This document shows positions 6,726 through 13,585 of a DNA stretch of 14,440 nucleotides, one piece after another. Position 1 is the stretch's first letter; each line of letters begins with the position of its first letter. The position numbers were made by a program, and so were the translations under genes. The notes under the pieces are model-generated. The model had not been told where the DNA came from, did no database searches, and worked only from the letters and a program-made list of their open reading frames with translations. Source of the DNA: Microcaldota archaeon (GTDB lineage: Archaea; Micrarchaeota; Micrarchaeia; Norongarragalinales; WALN01); contig WALN01000059.1 of the NCBI GenBank assembly GCA_015522865.1, positions 1 to 14,440 of the forward strand, in the 5' to 3' direction.

Positions 6726-7082
6726 TCAGCAAGTTACATGTAGTACTGCACAAATTCTTTTTTCTTCATCTACGAGTTGATTATATGTTCTTATAGCATC
6801 GGGCGTTTTCTGTTCTATCAATTTAATTTTTTTGCTCTTCAATTTTTCTTTTATCTCTTCCTCTACCTCTGCATCCCCATACTGCCCAGTGCCAAAAAGC
6901 AATATGTCTGGTTTTTGAGGAATAAAATGTTCGACCTCTTGTATATTTAAGATATGATTTCGTTTTCTTATTCTTGGTTCGATACTTCCATCCACATTTA
7001 TCCATACATCGTCTTCATAATCTCCCTTATTAGTGCTTATCCTGCCAAAATGTGTTGAGATTAAGCGAGTTTTATTTTCCAT
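6726..7082 (-). CDS. Mth938-like domain protein
   Basis: This 118-aa protein ends in the characteristic half PDILLFGTGQYG...VEEEIKEKLKSKKIKLI...TPDAIRTYNQL, which matches the Mth938-like (DUF498/AAMDC) fold also found in the mitochondrial assembly factor NDUFAF3. Members are small alpha/beta proteins of 110-130 aa with no established enzyme activity in archaea; the conserved GTG loop forms a pocket in known structures. The ATG lies inside the last codons of the glycosyltransferase gene (overlap 7072-7082), so translation is coupled. It converges with the phosphoesterase. Function is unknown beyond the fold. Confidence 0.85.
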   Translation of the reverse strand: MENKTRLISTHFGRISTNKGDYEDDVWINVDGSIEPRIRKRNHILNIQEVEHFIPQKPDILLFGTGQYGDAEVEEEIKEKLKSKKIKLIEQKTPDAIRTYNQLVDEEKRICAVLHVTC

Positions 7083-7776
7083 GGTATAATTTGTATTTTT
7101 TGGTTTTTATTCCTAACAGGAAATTAATAGTTGTATGGCCCCAATCTTTTATCAGCCCCCCAAACCCCTCTTCCTTAAATCTCCTGTTGGACGTCCACGC
7201 AACAATTGTAGGAAAGAAAACGACTTTTCCGAGCTTGCTTGCTCTTATAGAAGCATCCATATCTTCAGAAGCGGCCATATCTGTCCTAAATCCTTTTATT
7301 TTTTTTATTATACGCGCTCTGTACGCAACTGAACTTCCTGCTATGCATGGCCTTCTAATAAGTACTGAGAAATAAACTAAAAAATTTAAAAAATAGAAAA
7401 ATAACTTCTCTAAAAAATTTAGTTTCTCTGGGACGATCATGCAACCTGCCGCAACAACTTTCTTGTTTTTAAAAGCTTTTTCCAATGCATGAAAATATTT
7501 TTTTGTGGGTTTGGTGTCTGCATCATTGAATAAAATAATTTGTCCATGAGCATGTTGCATTCCCTCATTTCTAGCGCCAGCTATCACATTTGTTGGGTTG
7601 AAATAAATATTCTTTGTATATTTTCTAGCAATTTTAATTGTGTTGTCCTTGCTATGCCCGTCGCATATTATTATCTCTGCGTCTGGCCTTGCTTTTTTTA
7701 TCGCTTTAAGTGTGCCGCTTATGTCTCTCTCTTCATTATAAGTGGGTATAACTACTGAGAACAGCTGCTTTTTCAT
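7072..7776 (-). CDS. Family 2 glycosyltransferase
   Basis: This 234-aa inverting GT-A enzyme has VVIPTYNEE (residues 8-16), CDGHSKDNT (38-46), the metal-binding NDADT (84-88, a DxD motif) and the acceptor/base region SEDMD (170-174). The short length and absence of multiple C-terminal helices suggest a soluble or peripherally bound enzyme; one hydrophobic stretch (about 125-140, FFYFLNFLVYFSVLI) could dock it to the membrane. Donor and acceptor are not predictable; lipid-linked or protein glycosylation is plausible in an archaeon. The promoter (about 7797-7807) is centred 25 nt upstream, so it is probably leaderless. The Mth938-like gene overlaps its last 11 bases. Confidence 0.92.
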   Translation of the reverse strand: MKKQLFSVVIPTYNEERDISGTLKAIKKARPDAEIIICDGHSKDNTIKIARKYTKNIYFNPTNVIAGARNEGMQHAHGQIILFNDADTKPTKKYFHALEKAFKNKKVVAAGCMIVPEKLNFLEKLFFYFLNFLVYFSVLIRRPCIAGSSVAYRARIIKKIKGFRTDMAASEDMDASIRASKLGKVVFFPTIVAWTSNRRFKEEGFGGLIKDWGHTTINFLLGIKTKKYKLYHGK

Positions 7777-7784
7777 AATTAAAT

Positions 7785-7836
7785 ATTCCTATACTTCTTT
7801 AAAAAAATATGCTTGTAGGCAAAAGGGGATAGGAAT
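7785..7836. repeat. Inverted repeat ATTCCTAT / ATAGGAAT between divergent promoters
   Basis: ATTCCTAT (7785-7792) and its exact reverse complement ATAGGAAT (7829-7836) flank both divergent box A region edges, with 36 bases between. One copy lies between box A and the start of the glycosyltransferase; the other abuts the upstream side of the ACT gene's box A, at the BRE position. Possible operator half-sites; two 8-mers could also be chance. Confidence 0.4.
7797..7807 (-). promoter_or_regulatory. Box A for the family 2 glycosyltransferase
   Basis: The minus strand reads TTTTTTTAAAG, centred about 25 nt before the ATG at 7776. A leaderless transcript is expected. Confidence 0.55.
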
Positions 7837-7840
7837 CTTT

Positions 7841-7848
7841 TTTAAATA
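7841..7848 (+). promoter_or_regulatory. Box A (TTTAAATA) for the tandem ACT gene
   Basis: The box is centred about 30 nt before the ATG at 7875, leaving at most a leader of about five bases. GTGATC just before the ATG resembles part of a ribosome binding site. Confidence 0.7.
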
Positions 7849-7874
7849 ATGCTGCGTTATCCTTTTGTGATCAA

Positions 7875-8270
7875 ATGGATGAAGAGATAACTATAATAGC
7901 TCCGCAAAGGGTAGACCTATTAGCGGATATAAGCGAACATTTAGGAAATAATAATATAAATTTGAAGTCCATACTTAGTTCTTTAGCAAACGAAGTCGCA
8001 ATTGTGAGATTGGTGGTTGACAGCAGGGACGCGAAAAAAGCTAAAAAATTATTGAAAGAAGCGGGATTCGAGCCATACGGTGCGCAAGTTTTGATAATCA
8101 AGCTCAGGGATCGGCCCGGCGAATTAGCTAAGGTGTCGCGAATGCTTTCAAATCACAAAATTAGTGTAGACTATATATACCTAATAAATAAGGAAAGAGA
8201 TTATGCAGTACTTGCGGTAAAGACTTCAGATTACGAAAAGGCGAAAAAATATTTAAAAGAATATTTGTAA
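7875..8270 (+). CDS. Tandem ACT-domain protein
   Basis: This 131-aa protein is two ACT domains and nothing else. The first (about 3-67) starts ITIIAPQRVDLLADISEHLG; the second (about 72-131) starts VLIIKLRDRPGELAKVSRML, with the typical RPGELAKV helix cap, and both follow the beta-alpha-beta-beta-alpha-beta order. ACT domains bind amino acids or other small ligands and regulate enzymes or transcription; stand-alone pairs have no catalytic part of their own. The partner is unknown. It is transcribed divergently from the family 2 glycosyltransferase through a 98-nt region holding an inverted repeat. The next gene, on the opposite strand, ends 25 nt away. Confidence 0.88.
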   Translation: MDEEITIIAPQRVDLLADISEHLGNNNINLKSILSSLANEVAIVRLVVDSRDAKKAKKLLKEAGFEPYGAQVLIIKLRDRPGELAKVSRMLSNHKISVDYIYLINKERDYAVLAVKTSDYEKAKKYLKEYL

Positions 8271-8295
8271 TTTTTGCAGACAAGGAAGATTACTA

Positions 8296-9210
8296 TTAAC
8301 TTACAATAATTTTTCCTACAATACGAGATGGTTGAGCATTAGGTTTTACTATAGTAATAATATCTCCCGGGCGCAGAGCTACTTTTTTCTCAAAACTTAT
8401 TTTGTTGTCCTTCAATTCGCAGGTAACTTTCTGCATACCAACTATTGCATGTAACGTTTTGTCCTCTGAGTCGTTTACATATTTAGATTTGACTAATTTT
8501 CCAGAATACTCGTTTGTTATGACAAGCTTGTCTAAATGGCTGGTTACAATTGCTCCTCTTTTTATCTGTTTGCTGCTAATCCCTTTTATTGCAAAGCCAA
8601 AACGTTCGCCAGCTTTGATCTCATCCACATTTTTACTTTGCAACTGTATGCTTCTAACCAATATTTCCTTTCTTAGGGGGGCCAATTGCAATTTATCGTG
8701 AACCGCAACTTTGCCTGATTTTAAGAAGCCCAAAACAACAGTTCCTACTCCTTTCACCTCAAATGCGTGGTCTATTATTCCAAAAACCCCCTTCTCCCCC
8801 TCATCTCTCGAAATTTTGTAATTCAAAATGTTGTCTTTAGCCTCGTTTATATCCGAAAAATTTCTGAAGTTTTCCACAACTGTGTTCTTAATAAGCGGGC
8901 CGACATCCAACTTAGAAATAATAACGCCTTTTTCTTTTTTTAGCATGTCCAGAGCAATTATTTCTTCTCCCAGCACATTGTCCAACTTGTTGATTGAAAG
9001 TACGGCTATATCCGAAATATTTATACAATAAATTAATGGAGAAATCTTTGCTGGATATGCTATAGGTGTTACAACAGTTATTCTTTTTCCCAAATAAGAG
9101 GTGTTGTAAAAAGCGATTTCGTCTTCGCTGCCTTTTTTAGCGATTTTTTTGCATATATTTTCACTATCATCTCCTATAACGCAAATGTTTAAGCTAGGCA
9201 AAAAAACCAC
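8296..9210 (-). CDS. Archaeal SelB-like (aSelBL-type) translation factor with degenerate GTPase domain
   Basis: Residues about 135-220 match EF-Tu/SelB domain 2: GVFGIIDHAFEVKGVGTVVLG, then SGKVAVHDKLQL, VRSIQLQSKNVDEIKAGERFG and AIKGISSKQIKRG. A beta-rich domain 3 follows, and there is no SelB winged-helix tail. The N-terminal domain has the outline of a translational GTPase but lost its motifs: the P-loop region reads ICVIGDDSEN (9-18) instead of GHVDHGK, the DxxG region reads VVTPIAYP, and only SKLD (NKxD-like) survives. Archaeal SelB-like proteins lacking the SECIS-binding domain and with disrupted GTPase motifs have been described (Atkinson and colleagues). It may bind aminoacyl-tRNA without GTP hydrolysis. 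The GTG start is three bases after the glycosyltransferase stop; a TTG three codons later is possible. Confidence 0.82.
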   Translation of the reverse strand: MVFLPSLNICVIGDDSENICKKIAKKGSEDEIAFYNTSYLGKRITVVTPIAYPAKISPLIYCINISDIAVLSINKLDNVLGEEIIALDMLKKEKGVIISKLDVGPLIKNTVVENFRNFSDINEAKDNILNYKISRDEGEKGVFGIIDHAFEVKGVGTVVLGFLKSGKVAVHDKLQLAPLRKEILVRSIQLQSKNVDEIKAGERFGFAIKGISSKQIKRGAIVTSHLDKLVITNEYSGKLVKSKYVNDSEDKTLHAIVGMQKVTCELKDNKISFEKKVALRPGDIITIVKPNAQPSRIVGKIIVS

Positions 9211-9213
9211 TTC

Positions 9214-10365
9214 CTATACCAAATCTTTATACATCAAATCATAACCCTGCGCTGTGTTGTCCCATGTAAAATAGTCCTCTACTCTTTTTCTTCCATTTTT
9301 TCCCATAATTTTCCTCAGCCTATTATCTTGAAGCAGTATTAAAATCTTAGAAGCAAGTTCAGAAATATTTTCTTTTTCAAACAGCAGACCTGTTTTTTCA
9401 GTCACTATTTCGGGTATTCCGCCAACATGACTCGCAATAACTGGCTTGCCAGAAGCCATCGCCTCGCACAAAACTATGCCAAACGGCTCCCATAAAGAGG
9501 GAAGCACAAAAATATCAGATATGGCGTAATACTTCCTAAGCTCTTTCTGTGAAAGCATATTTGAAATAATCGTGACGTTTTTTCCGATTCCTAGCTGCTT
9601 TATTAGGTGTCTGTATTCTGCTTCGAGGGGACCCCAGCCCACTAACAACAAATTAACTTTTTTTTCTTCTTTTAGAACTTCCGCAAATGCCTTTATTAAA
9701 TAATTTATTCCTTTCTGCGGCATAAAACGAGAAACACACAATACGATTTTTTCTCCTTTTGAAATATTTTCCTTTAGTTTGTCCGCCTTTACCCTCGTAT
9801 TAAAGAAGTCTGTATCAACACCGTTATATATTGGCCGGGCGCGTCCCTTAAGCTCAGAAGGAACAGTAATGTCTATAGTATTTCTACTCACTCCTGCAAT
9901 CTGGTCAGAGTTTCTCATCACGCTGTAGCCAATAGTTTCATCATACAAGCCACCCCAAAAATCTGTTGCAAAATTGATACCGACCGGTCGAGCGTTATGC
10001 AGCGTAAGTGCAGTTTTCTTCTTTAATATTTTCTTAAGTAAAATAATGGTTCCAAAATGATATGCAAAACGGTTGTGAATATGCACTATATCCGCATCTT
10101 TTGCAGCTGAGTAGATGTCCCTTAATTGAAACGGCGCTATGGGGACTGGTGGCGGTATAGGAGAAGGAACGTCATATAGCACTATGGAGGGAGAACGAAT
10201 TATCTCCATGCCGTACATCTCTTCCCTTCTTTTTGTATCTGGGAGAGAAGCGGAAAGGATGGTGATGTTATGTTTTTTTGATAGCCTTTTTCCAACCTCT
10301 AATATATGCTTTTCAGTCCCCCCTAAATGCGGAGAAAAAAAAGGATTTAGCATAAGTATGTCCAC
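9214..10365 (-). CDS. Family 4 glycosyltransferase (GT-B fold)
   Basis: This 383-aa retaining-type enzyme begins MDILMLNPFFSPHLGGTE, with the GGTE donor-side loop at 15-18. The C-terminal Rossmann domain has VSRFMPQKG (211-219), VGWGPLE, and the EX7E signature EPFGIVLCE (Glu293, Glu301) followed by SGKPVIASHVGGIPE. These are standard for group 1 (GT4) transferases that use nucleotide sugars. No membrane helix is seen. I chose the GTG at 10365: it is preceded by GGTGA with a four-base spacer and gives the usual family N-terminus; a TTG at 10380 would add five residues without a binding site. It lies between the aCPSF2-type nuclease (21-nt gap) and the SelB-like gene (3-nt gap, same frame). Confidence 0.93.
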   Translation of the reverse strand: MDILMLNPFFSPHLGGTEKHILEVGKRLSKKHNITILSASLPDTKRREEMYGMEIIRSPSIVLYDVPSPIPPPVPIAPFQLRDIYSAAKDADIVHIHNRFAYHFGTIILLKKILKKKTALTLHNARPVGINFATDFWGGLYDETIGYSVMRNSDQIAGVSRNTIDITVPSELKGRARPIYNGVDTDFFNTRVKADKLKENISKGEKIVLCVSRFMPQKGINYLIKAFAEVLKEEKKVNLLLVGWGPLEAEYRHLIKQLGIGKNVTIISNMLSQKELRKYYAISDIFVLPSLWEPFGIVLCEAMASGKPVIASHVGGIPEIVTEKTGLLFEKENISELASKILILLQDNRLRKIMGKNGRKRVEDYFTWDNTAQGYDLMYKDLV

Positions 10366-10369
10366 AAAC

Positions 10370-10374
10370 TCACC
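10370..10374 (-). promoter_or_regulatory. Ribosome binding site GGTGA deciding the GT4 start
   Basis: The minus strand reads GGTGA, GTTT, GTG, the same four-base spacing seen at other internal starts in this window. Confidence 0.7.
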
Positions 10375-10386
10375 CGACAATTAGAA

Positions 10387-11640
10387 TCATTTTAATTCGC
10401 AACTTTCACCAATTTTGGGCGCGAGCGCATCGAACCCTATATTCCTCAGCTCTTCAGCAAATGTTTCCGTAGCCTCCTTCTCCCCATGCACGCAAAAAAC
10501 TTTCTGTGGAGAAAGCTGTTTTACATATTCAAACAAATCTTTCTTTCCAGCATGCGCAGAAAAATCAAAATAATAAACAGGCAAATCAATTTTAACTGTT
10601 TTGTCTCCTACAGTTATAACCTTTTTATCAAGCAGGTTCCTGCCATTGGTGCCCTCGACTTGGTAGCCCGTTAAAAATATTTCAGCATTCAAATTTTTCT
10701 GGGCGTATAAGATGTACCTAAGCACAGGCCCACCAGAAAGCATGCCCGCGGTTGCAACAATTATATTTCCCGGTTTGCATATTTTTGAAGTTTTTCTTGT
10801 TTGTATAATATTAGTTTGCTTCAATGCTGAAAGGAGCGACTCATAATCGCGGGAATAGGAGGGAAAATCGACTGCTATGTCTGAAGCGCTTACTCCCATA
10901 CCTTCTAGATAAATGGGCGCGCTGATTTTATTTTCAACCAGCACTTGGATAATTTCCTGAGTTCTTCCTACTGCAAAACAAGGGATAATAACACACTTAT
11001 TCGCATCCAGGGCTTCTTTTACTGCTTCGACAAATTTCTTTTCTATTTGTGCTCTCGGTAAGTGATCCTTTAAAGCATAGGTACTTTCAACTATTAGCGC
11101 ATCTACCTTCCCTTTATATATTTTTGCGGGATTGTGCATCCTTGTTTTTTCAAGCTTTAAATCTCCTGAATAAACCAATGTTTTATCTGCCTTCACAATT
11201 GTTTGGGCGCTTCCCAATATATGCCCGGCGTCCATAAACTCCAAAATAAAATTTTTAAATTTCCACTCTGTATTGTATGCTTTCAGCTCCATGGCGGAAA
11301 GCGCCTTTGAAAGTTGAAATCTAGAATAAAGAGGCGGTTTCTTGTTTTTTTCGCATACTCTCAAAGCATCAGATAGCAAAAGCTCAGCAAGCGCTTTTGT
11401 TGGAGGAGTGCAGAAAACTTTTGGAGCTGCATTTTTAAAATATGTTGGCAGCGCTCCGACATGGTCGAGGTGGGCGTGCGATATAACAATTGCATCTGGG
11501 GAAGATGGCGGAGCTTTGGGAAACATCTCATGATCTTGAGTTTTTATGCCAGCATCAAGTAAAATGGAATTGCCATTTTCTCCCACCCAAAAACAACTCT
11601 TTCCTACCTCTTCACACCCTCCTAAAAATGTAAGTTTCAT
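10387..11640 (-). CDS. Beta-CASP metallo-ribonuclease, aCPSF2 type (KH-less)
   Basis: This 417-aa protein has the metallo-beta-lactamase signature SHAHLDH (His55, His57, Asp59, His60), DAGHILGS (His140), YSGDLK (Asp160), motif A glutamate in IVESTY (Glu185), and beta-CASP features FAVGRTQE, TAGMLSGGP, FSAHAGKKDL (motif B His) and VHGE (motif C His). All metal ligands appear present. It lacks the two N-terminal KH domains of aCPSF1, so it fits the shorter archaeal CPSF2-like group, with endo- and/or 5'-3' exonuclease activity on RNA. Box A (11661-11670) predicts leaderless translation. It heads an operon with GT4 and the SelB-like factor. Confidence 0.93.
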   Translation of the reverse strand: MKLTFLGGCEEVGKSCFWVGENGNSILLDAGIKTQDHEMFPKAPPSSPDAIVISHAHLDHVGALPTYFKNAAPKVFCTPPTKALAELLLSDALRVCEKNKKPPLYSRFQLSKALSAMELKAYNTEWKFKNFILEFMDAGHILGSAQTIVKADKTLVYSGDLKLEKTRMHNPAKIYKGKVDALIVESTYALKDHLPRAQIEKKFVEAVKEALDANKCVIIPCFAVGRTQEIIQVLVENKISAPIYLEGMGVSASDIAVDFPSYSRDYESLLSALKQTNIIQTRKTSKICKPGNIIVATAGMLSGGPVLRYILYAQKNLNAEIFLTGYQVEGTNGRNLLDKKVITVGDKTVKIDLPVYYFDFSAHAGKKDLFEYVKQLSPQKVFCVHGEKEATETFAEELRNIGFDALAPKIGESCELK

Positions 11641-11660
11641 AACAAATACACGTAAGAAAT

Positions 11661-11670
11661 GTATAAAATG
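11661..11670 (-). promoter_or_regulatory. Box A for the aCPSF2 / GT4 / SelB-like operon
   Basis: The minus strand reads CATTTTATAC, centred about 25 nt before the ATG at 11640. A leaderless transcript is expected. The rest of the divergent gap 11641-11750 is A/T-rich with no other feature apparent. Confidence 0.6.
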
Positions 11671-11721
11671 CTATGTGTTGCATAAAATAAACAGCATAGA
11701 TAGACTCGAAAATGCAGAAAC

Positions 11722-11730
11722 TTTTTAAAA
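11722..11730 (+). promoter_or_regulatory. Box A (TTTTTAAAA) for the 114-aa membrane protein
   Basis: The box is centred 25 nt before the ATG at 11751, again predicting a leaderless message. Confidence 0.65.
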
Positions 11731-11750
11731 CACTTTAGCTAAATAACAGT

Positions 11751-12095
11751 ATGCGTAAAAAGCCGAAACGTAAGAATAAATTAAAGCAGAAAAGTGATTC
11801 GTTTTCAAATTTCTTAATACATGAAAAAATTTTAGCAAAAGGACTATTGGGTAGAAGTACACTGTATTCTGTTGTTCCGGTAAGTACATTATATACCTTC
11901 TTCTGGTATTATTCCTTTCCATATGATACCTTATCTCTTTTTATTTCTCTTTTAATTTACTACTACCTTTGCTTTTCCGACTATTATAAATATGCTGAAA
12001 AAGGATTCAGGCTAAAATATATAAAATTCAGGAACAAATTATTGGAGAAAATTTGGGAAAGGAGCGGATTTCATAAATTGTTCCCTGAATTGTAA
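11751..12095 (+). CDS. Small basic membrane protein, unknown function
   Basis: This 114-aa protein starts with a strongly basic stretch MRKKPKRKNKLKQK, followed by two hydrophobic segments near 38-55 (YSVVPVSTLYTFFWYY) and 60-75 (LSLFISLLIYYYLCF), unusually rich in Tyr and Phe. A basic amphipathic C-terminus (KYIKFRNKLLEKIWER) follows. The charge pattern suggests both termini inside the cell. I do not recognise a family. A good box A 25 nt upstream and a T-rich end support a real gene. It converges with the four-cysteine protein, with only five bases between the two stops. Confidence 0.68.
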   Translation: MRKKPKRKNKLKQKSDSFSNFLIHEKILAKGLLGRSTLYSVVPVSTLYTFFWYYSFPYDTLSLFISLLIYYYLCFSDYYKYAEKGFRLKYIKFRNKLLEKIWERSGFHKLFPEL

Positions 12096-12097
12096 AC

Positions 12098-12109
12098 TCT
12101 TTATTTTTT
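12098..12109 (+). terminator. T-rich candidate terminator after the 114-aa gene
   Basis: The plus strand reads TCTTTATTTTTT beginning two bases after the stop. It overlaps the 3' end of the convergent gene, so U-tract termination would fall inside that neighbour's coding sequence. Confidence 0.4.
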
Positions 12110-12289
12110 CGATATACTTCCATCTGGCAAAAGATAATCTGAATGTGGTATTCCTCTTTCCTCTAATTGATATCTTTTGCATTTTGTAAAATTGCTCTCA
12201 CAATATTGTTTTCTCCATTTATCGGTAATCTTACCTTGAGCTTCCAACCATCGTAACGGGCATACATCAAACCATTTACACTTCGTCAT
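12101..12289 (-). CDS. Four-cysteine mini-protein, probable metal-binding
   Basis: This 62-aa protein has four cysteines, C4-x5-C10 and C30-x6-C37, in the context KCKWFDVCPLR and YCESNFTKCKRYQLEERG, ending in a polar HSDYLLPDGS tail. The spacing and lack of other cysteines suggest one bound Zn or Fe-S site. I recognise the general pattern from short archaeal and bacterial proteins of uncertain function but cannot name the role. GAGGAAT precedes the ATG by four bases. It lies 28 nt downstream of the Mre11-like gene on the same strand and probably shares its transcript, so a link to DNA repair is possible but only inferred. Confidence 0.75.
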   Translation of the reverse strand: MTKCKWFDVCPLRWLEAQGKITDKWRKQYCESNFTKCKRYQLEERGIPHSDYLLPDGSISKK

Positions 12290-12317
12290 ATTGATTCCTC
12301 AGCCATTTTTCCAGAAA

Positions 12318-13484
12318 TTATGAAAGCAGTTTTTTAATAATTTCTTCGCTTTTCCCTTCTACAACTAAATCAAATAATTCTTCCTCGTTACCCAATTTGA
12401 ACTGGTTCTCTTCCAACCTTTGTTTCAATACCTCCATTCCCGCTTCTTTAACACTTCTCTTTTCATTTCTCAATTTTCGTAGCATTTCTATTTTCTGCTT
12501 CAAATCTTCACTTCTAAATTCTTTGCTTACACTCAACAAAATATTCGGGAACTCCGCTGCAACAGACTCAAGAGATATATCTGATGAGCGTAGCCCTGGC
12601 TTTAAAGTTCCACTTATTTTTAGCTTAACCTGGGGCTTTTTTTCCTCTGAAGAACCAACTTTTCTGAGCTCCTCTTTCATTCTTTTTAATATTTCGTCAC
12701 TTGAAGCTTCATTCACTTTGATTTCAATAAGATAAAAAGGACGTGTTTTTATAGTGTTGAACTCTGTCTTTTTAGTCTTGGTGTCAAACAGCCAATACCC
12801 TTTTGGCTCCATCTCATTTTTCTTCATTTGAGTTACAACTGTACTTCCCGGCAGAATTATTCTCTTTCCGCCTTCAATAATTTCCCTTTTCCAATGAATA
12901 TGTCCGTCTATATATAGATCAAACCCTCCGGGCAGATCTGCTATACTTAAAATATTATCAGAAAAAGGCATTAGTTCTTTCAGGTCCTGGTGAAACATCA
13001 ATATGTTGAAACAGCCCTTAACTGGCGTTAAATTTATTCTCTCAAAAACTCTTTTGGCATATATTTGGGGAACTCCGCCTACTCCCTGTACGCATATTTT
13101 TTCATCCTCTTTTTTAAGCATAAGCTTACGCATGTGGACGTTTATGAACATATTTGCTTTTTCCAGCAATCTTATAATGTCTACTAAATTTTTGGAACGC
13201 CTCTCATGGTTTCCGTAAATCACTAAAATAGGTTTTTTTACTTCCAAAAAAGAATTGTCCAAATTCTCTATTTCTATGGGCGGATTGAAATCTTCATGAA
13301 CCTCCTTGAATATAGAAATAGCCTTGTGTATTGTCTCTGGTGTCGGGATCCGTTCATCAAATAGGTCGCCAGCAATTAGAATGACATCTGCCTGTTTTTT
13401 TGCACTTATTAATGCATTTCTTGCCTGCTCAAATGAGTCTTCGTTATATCCCAAATGAAAATCGCTCATTAATGCTAGCTTCAT
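12318..13484 (-). CDS. mre11: Mre11/SbcD-like DNA repair exonuclease
   Basis: This 388-aa protein has all phosphoesterase motifs of Mre11: SDFHLG (Asp8, His10), GDLFDE (Asp40), YGNHE (Asn92, His93), FHQD (His165) and DGHIHW (His195, His197), matching the seven metal ligands and the catalytic His. The region after about 210 resembles the capping domain, and a charged helical C-terminus (about 290-388, rich in Glu and Lys) could contact Rad50. Archaeal Mre11 proteins are usually 370-430 aa. With Rad50 it processes double-strand breaks. No rad50 lies downstream; instead the four-cysteine gene follows. Box A (about 13506-13514) is centred 25 nt from the ATG, giving a leaderless start. Confidence 0.9.
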   Translation of the reverse strand: MKLALMSDFHLGYNEDSFEQARNALISAKKQADVILIAGDLFDERIPTPETIHKAISIFKEVHEDFNPPIEIENLDNSFLEVKKPILVIYGNHERRSKNLVDIIRLLEKANMFINVHMRKLMLKKEDEKICVQGVGGVPQIYAKRVFERINLTPVKGCFNILMFHQDLKELMPFSDNILSIADLPGGFDLYIDGHIHWKREIIEGGKRIILPGSTVVTQMKKNEMEPKGYWLFDTKTKKTEFNTIKTRPFYLIEIKVNEASSDEILKRMKEELRKVGSSEEKKPQVKLKISGTLKPGLRSSDISLESVAAEFPNILLSVSKEFRSEDLKQKIEMLRKLRNEKRSVKEAGMEVLKQRLEENQFKLGNEEELFDLVVEGKSEEIIKKLLS

Positions 13485-13504
13485 ACTTCCATTAAAATGC
13501 GGAG

Positions 13505-13514
13505 ATTTAAAATT
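13505..13514 (-). promoter_or_regulatory. Box A for the mre11 operon
   Basis: The minus strand reads AATTTTAAAT, centred about 25 nt before the ATG at 13484. Confidence 0.6.
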
Positions 13515-13557
13515 GTTTCAGCAGAATCTGAGAGAAAACCGCCCACTGCGATTAAAC

Positions 13558-13566
13558 TTTTAAATA
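13558..13566 (+). promoter_or_regulatory. Box A (TTTTAAATA) deciding the EamA start
   Basis: The box ends four bases before the ATG at 13571, so that codon would lie upstream of the transcript. The ATG at 13586 is about 25 nt from the box centre and is the expected leaderless start. Confidence 0.7.
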
Positions 13567-13585
13567 ATAAATGCTAAAACCTACT

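Noticed and set aside
9208..9216. TAG between GT4 and the SelB-like gene read as pyrrolysine, given the old proposal that aSelBL is a Pyl factor
   Set aside because: TAG ends several other genes here (627, 4491, 6711, 14023), the GT4 is full length at the TAG, and no Pyl genes are seen.
12397..12735. 112-aa plus-strand frame opposite mre11
   Set aside because: Antisense to the charged C-terminal region of mre11, Ser/Phe-rich composition, no promoter.
13571..13585. ATG at 13571 as the EamA start
   Set aside because: It lies four bases from box A, upstream of the expected transcript start.
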